Assembly: GCA_023435725.1 (NCBI GenBank)
Contig: JAEYRD010000057.1
Span: forward strand, 1 to 64,000
Reading direction: 5' to 3'
DNA length: 64,000 nucleotides
Source: Pseudomonadota bacterium
GTDB lineage: Bacteria > Pseudomonadota > Alphaproteobacteria > Rhizobiales > Xanthobacteraceae
Part shown: one piece after another, positions 63,240-64,000 of the stretch
Layout: each line of letters opens with the position of its first letter
Position numbering within the stretch: the stretch's first letter is position 1
Position numbers and translations under genes: made by a program
The notes under the pieces: model-generated
Told to the model about the DNA's origin: nothing
Databases searched by the model: none
Seen by the model: the letters and a program-made list of their open reading frames with translations, nothing else

Positions 63240-63462
63240 GTTACACCCTCAGCGAAATTATTTGACATTTCAACATTTGCCTTGGAATGCAAAGGGGAGC
63301 AAGCGAAAAGCAGATTTGTGCGCAAATGCCTAGCGAAGGGGCTAATGCATCAGCTGGCGCCGCAAAAAAGGGCAGGTTGCTCTCCAGATCGAGGGTTTTC
63401 GCAGGCAAACTGGCTCCGGCGGCACAGGATTGCTGTTGGCACGATTCGTGAGTGTTCTGTAC

Positions 63463-64000
63463 ATGGAAAGTGCGGAGACACCACCGTTGCGAAGCGTCCG
63501 GATATGTTTGCTCATAGCGCAGAACGGCGCTGCGGGGCTTTGGGCCCCGTCAGCTGAGGCGTGCGGACGCCTGGCCGTCGATGAGATTAACGTAACGTCC
63601 GGAGTCCTGCGACGTCCAGTCGAATTGCACGTCGTGAACGCCGGAGAAACCGGCCCAAGCGCGGGCCGGGCCGCGCGCGATGCAATTGAAATCGATTGTG
63701 TCGACGGCATTGTCGGGATGTTGCCGAGCTTCGCACGCGATTTCGTGGCGAGCGCGGCCCGTGATCGCGTTCCGTTCATATATACCCCGCAGTTCGAGGG
63801 CCGCTCGTCGACGCTGGACGTCATGGCGACCGGCGAGACAGCCGAAGAGTTGCTTGCTCCGGCGATTCAATGGCTTTCGGAAACGAGGCGTGCGCGCCGC
63901 TATTTTCTTTGCGGCAACGACTACGTATGGCCTCGCTCATCCCTTCAGATTGCGCGTGCGTTGATCGCCCGCATTGGCGGCACGGTGACGGGTGAGCATT
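63463..64000 (+). CDS. AmiC-like/type I binding-fold protein, 3' end outside window
   Basis: The frame from the ATG at 63463 is open to the window end (179 complete codons). It reads RICLLIAQNGAAGLWAPSAE then ACGRLAVDEINVTSGVLRRP, VPFIYTPQFEGRSSTLDVM and RRYFLCGNDYVWPRSSLQIA. This is the AmiC/short-chain-amide-binding fold. As in the first AmiC-like gene, there is no signal peptide, so a cytosolic sensor is more likely than a transport protein, unless the start is elsewhere. Further genes of its operon lie outside. Confidence 0.75.
   Translation, partial: MESAETPPLRSVRICLLIAQNGAAGLWAPSAEACGRLAVDEINVTSGVLRRPVELHVVNAGETGPSAGRAARDAIEIDCVDGIVGMLPSFARDFVASAARDRVPFIYTPQFEGRSSTLDVMATGETAEELLAPAIQWLSETRRARRYFLCGNDYVWPRSSLQIARALIARIGGTVTGEH

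Noticed and set aside
63437..63452. Possible sigma-54 promoter before the second AmiC-like gene
   Set aside because: The -24 part (TGGCACG) fits, but the -12 GC is GA, and the start codon lies only ten bases downstream.

Overview
The window is high-GC alphaproteobacterial DNA that looks like a Bradyrhizobium-type rhizobial chromosome. The evidence is a flagellar export cluster followed directly by cckA, a CtrA-type box in front of flgB, several families of palindromic intergenic repeats of the kind seen in Bradyrhizobium, and dense operons for ABC uptake and catabolism of amides, lactone/acyl compounds and ethanolamine. No rRNA, tRNA or CRISPR array was seen. All product names come from reading the sequence and recalling families; no database search was run.

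Layout. (1) 1-7.1 kb: flagellar basal body and type III export genes (fliO partial and divergent; flgB, flgC, fliE, fliQ, fliR, flhB), then the cell-cycle hybrid kinase cckA. (2) 7.1-21.6 kb: core-like genes broken up by palindromic repeats. They encode a Tim44-like protein, a GST, a methyltransferase, class I fumarase, small secreted and membrane proteins, a TetR regulator facing a carotenoid oxygenase, a SET-domain protein, and an Rrf2/NsrR-like regulator facing a truncated haemoglobin. (3) 21.7-22.2 kb: an integrase remnant. From here on I recognised no copies of the repeat families. (4) 22.5-32.8 kb: an amide operon with a leader terminator, AmiC- and AmiR-like regulators, a five-gene amide/urea-type ABC importer, formamidase, a double-nitrilase protein and an SDR. 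(5) 33.2-37.1 kb: scattered single genes (GDPD, AraC, GyrI-like, GNAT), then about 1 kb of apparently decayed DNA. (6) 38.1-49.7 kb: a ribose-type ABC importer, one of whose permeases is fused to a strictosidine-synthase/SMP-30-like propeller, a second propeller protein, a GntR regulator, and acyl-CoA ligase, acyl-CoA dehydrogenase and 3-hydroxyacyl-CoA dehydrogenase. (7) 49.7-50.4 kb: an IS630-type transposase remnant and decayed DNA. (8) 50.4-62.8 kb: a peptide-type ABC importer behind a sigma-54-like promoter, DeoR, an M20 amidohydrolase, two APH/choline-kinase-like proteins, an IMPase-family phosphatase and ethanolamine ammonia-lyase (eutB, eutC). (9) A MarR regulator and the start of a second AmiC-like protein close the window.

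How the parts fit together. The right two thirds looks like a nitrogen- and carbon-scavenging region: three ABC importers feed cytosolic enzymes, several of which release ammonia. The most unusual pieces are the predicted ANTAR-type antitermination leader of the amide operon, a tandem nitrilase whose second domain lacks the catalytic cysteine, a permease-propeller fusion, a fused ABC ATPase whose first half has lost key catalytic residues, the kinase/phosphatase/ethanolamine-lyase cluster, and a pair of matching two-site TetR-type operators at two promoters 1.6 kb apart.
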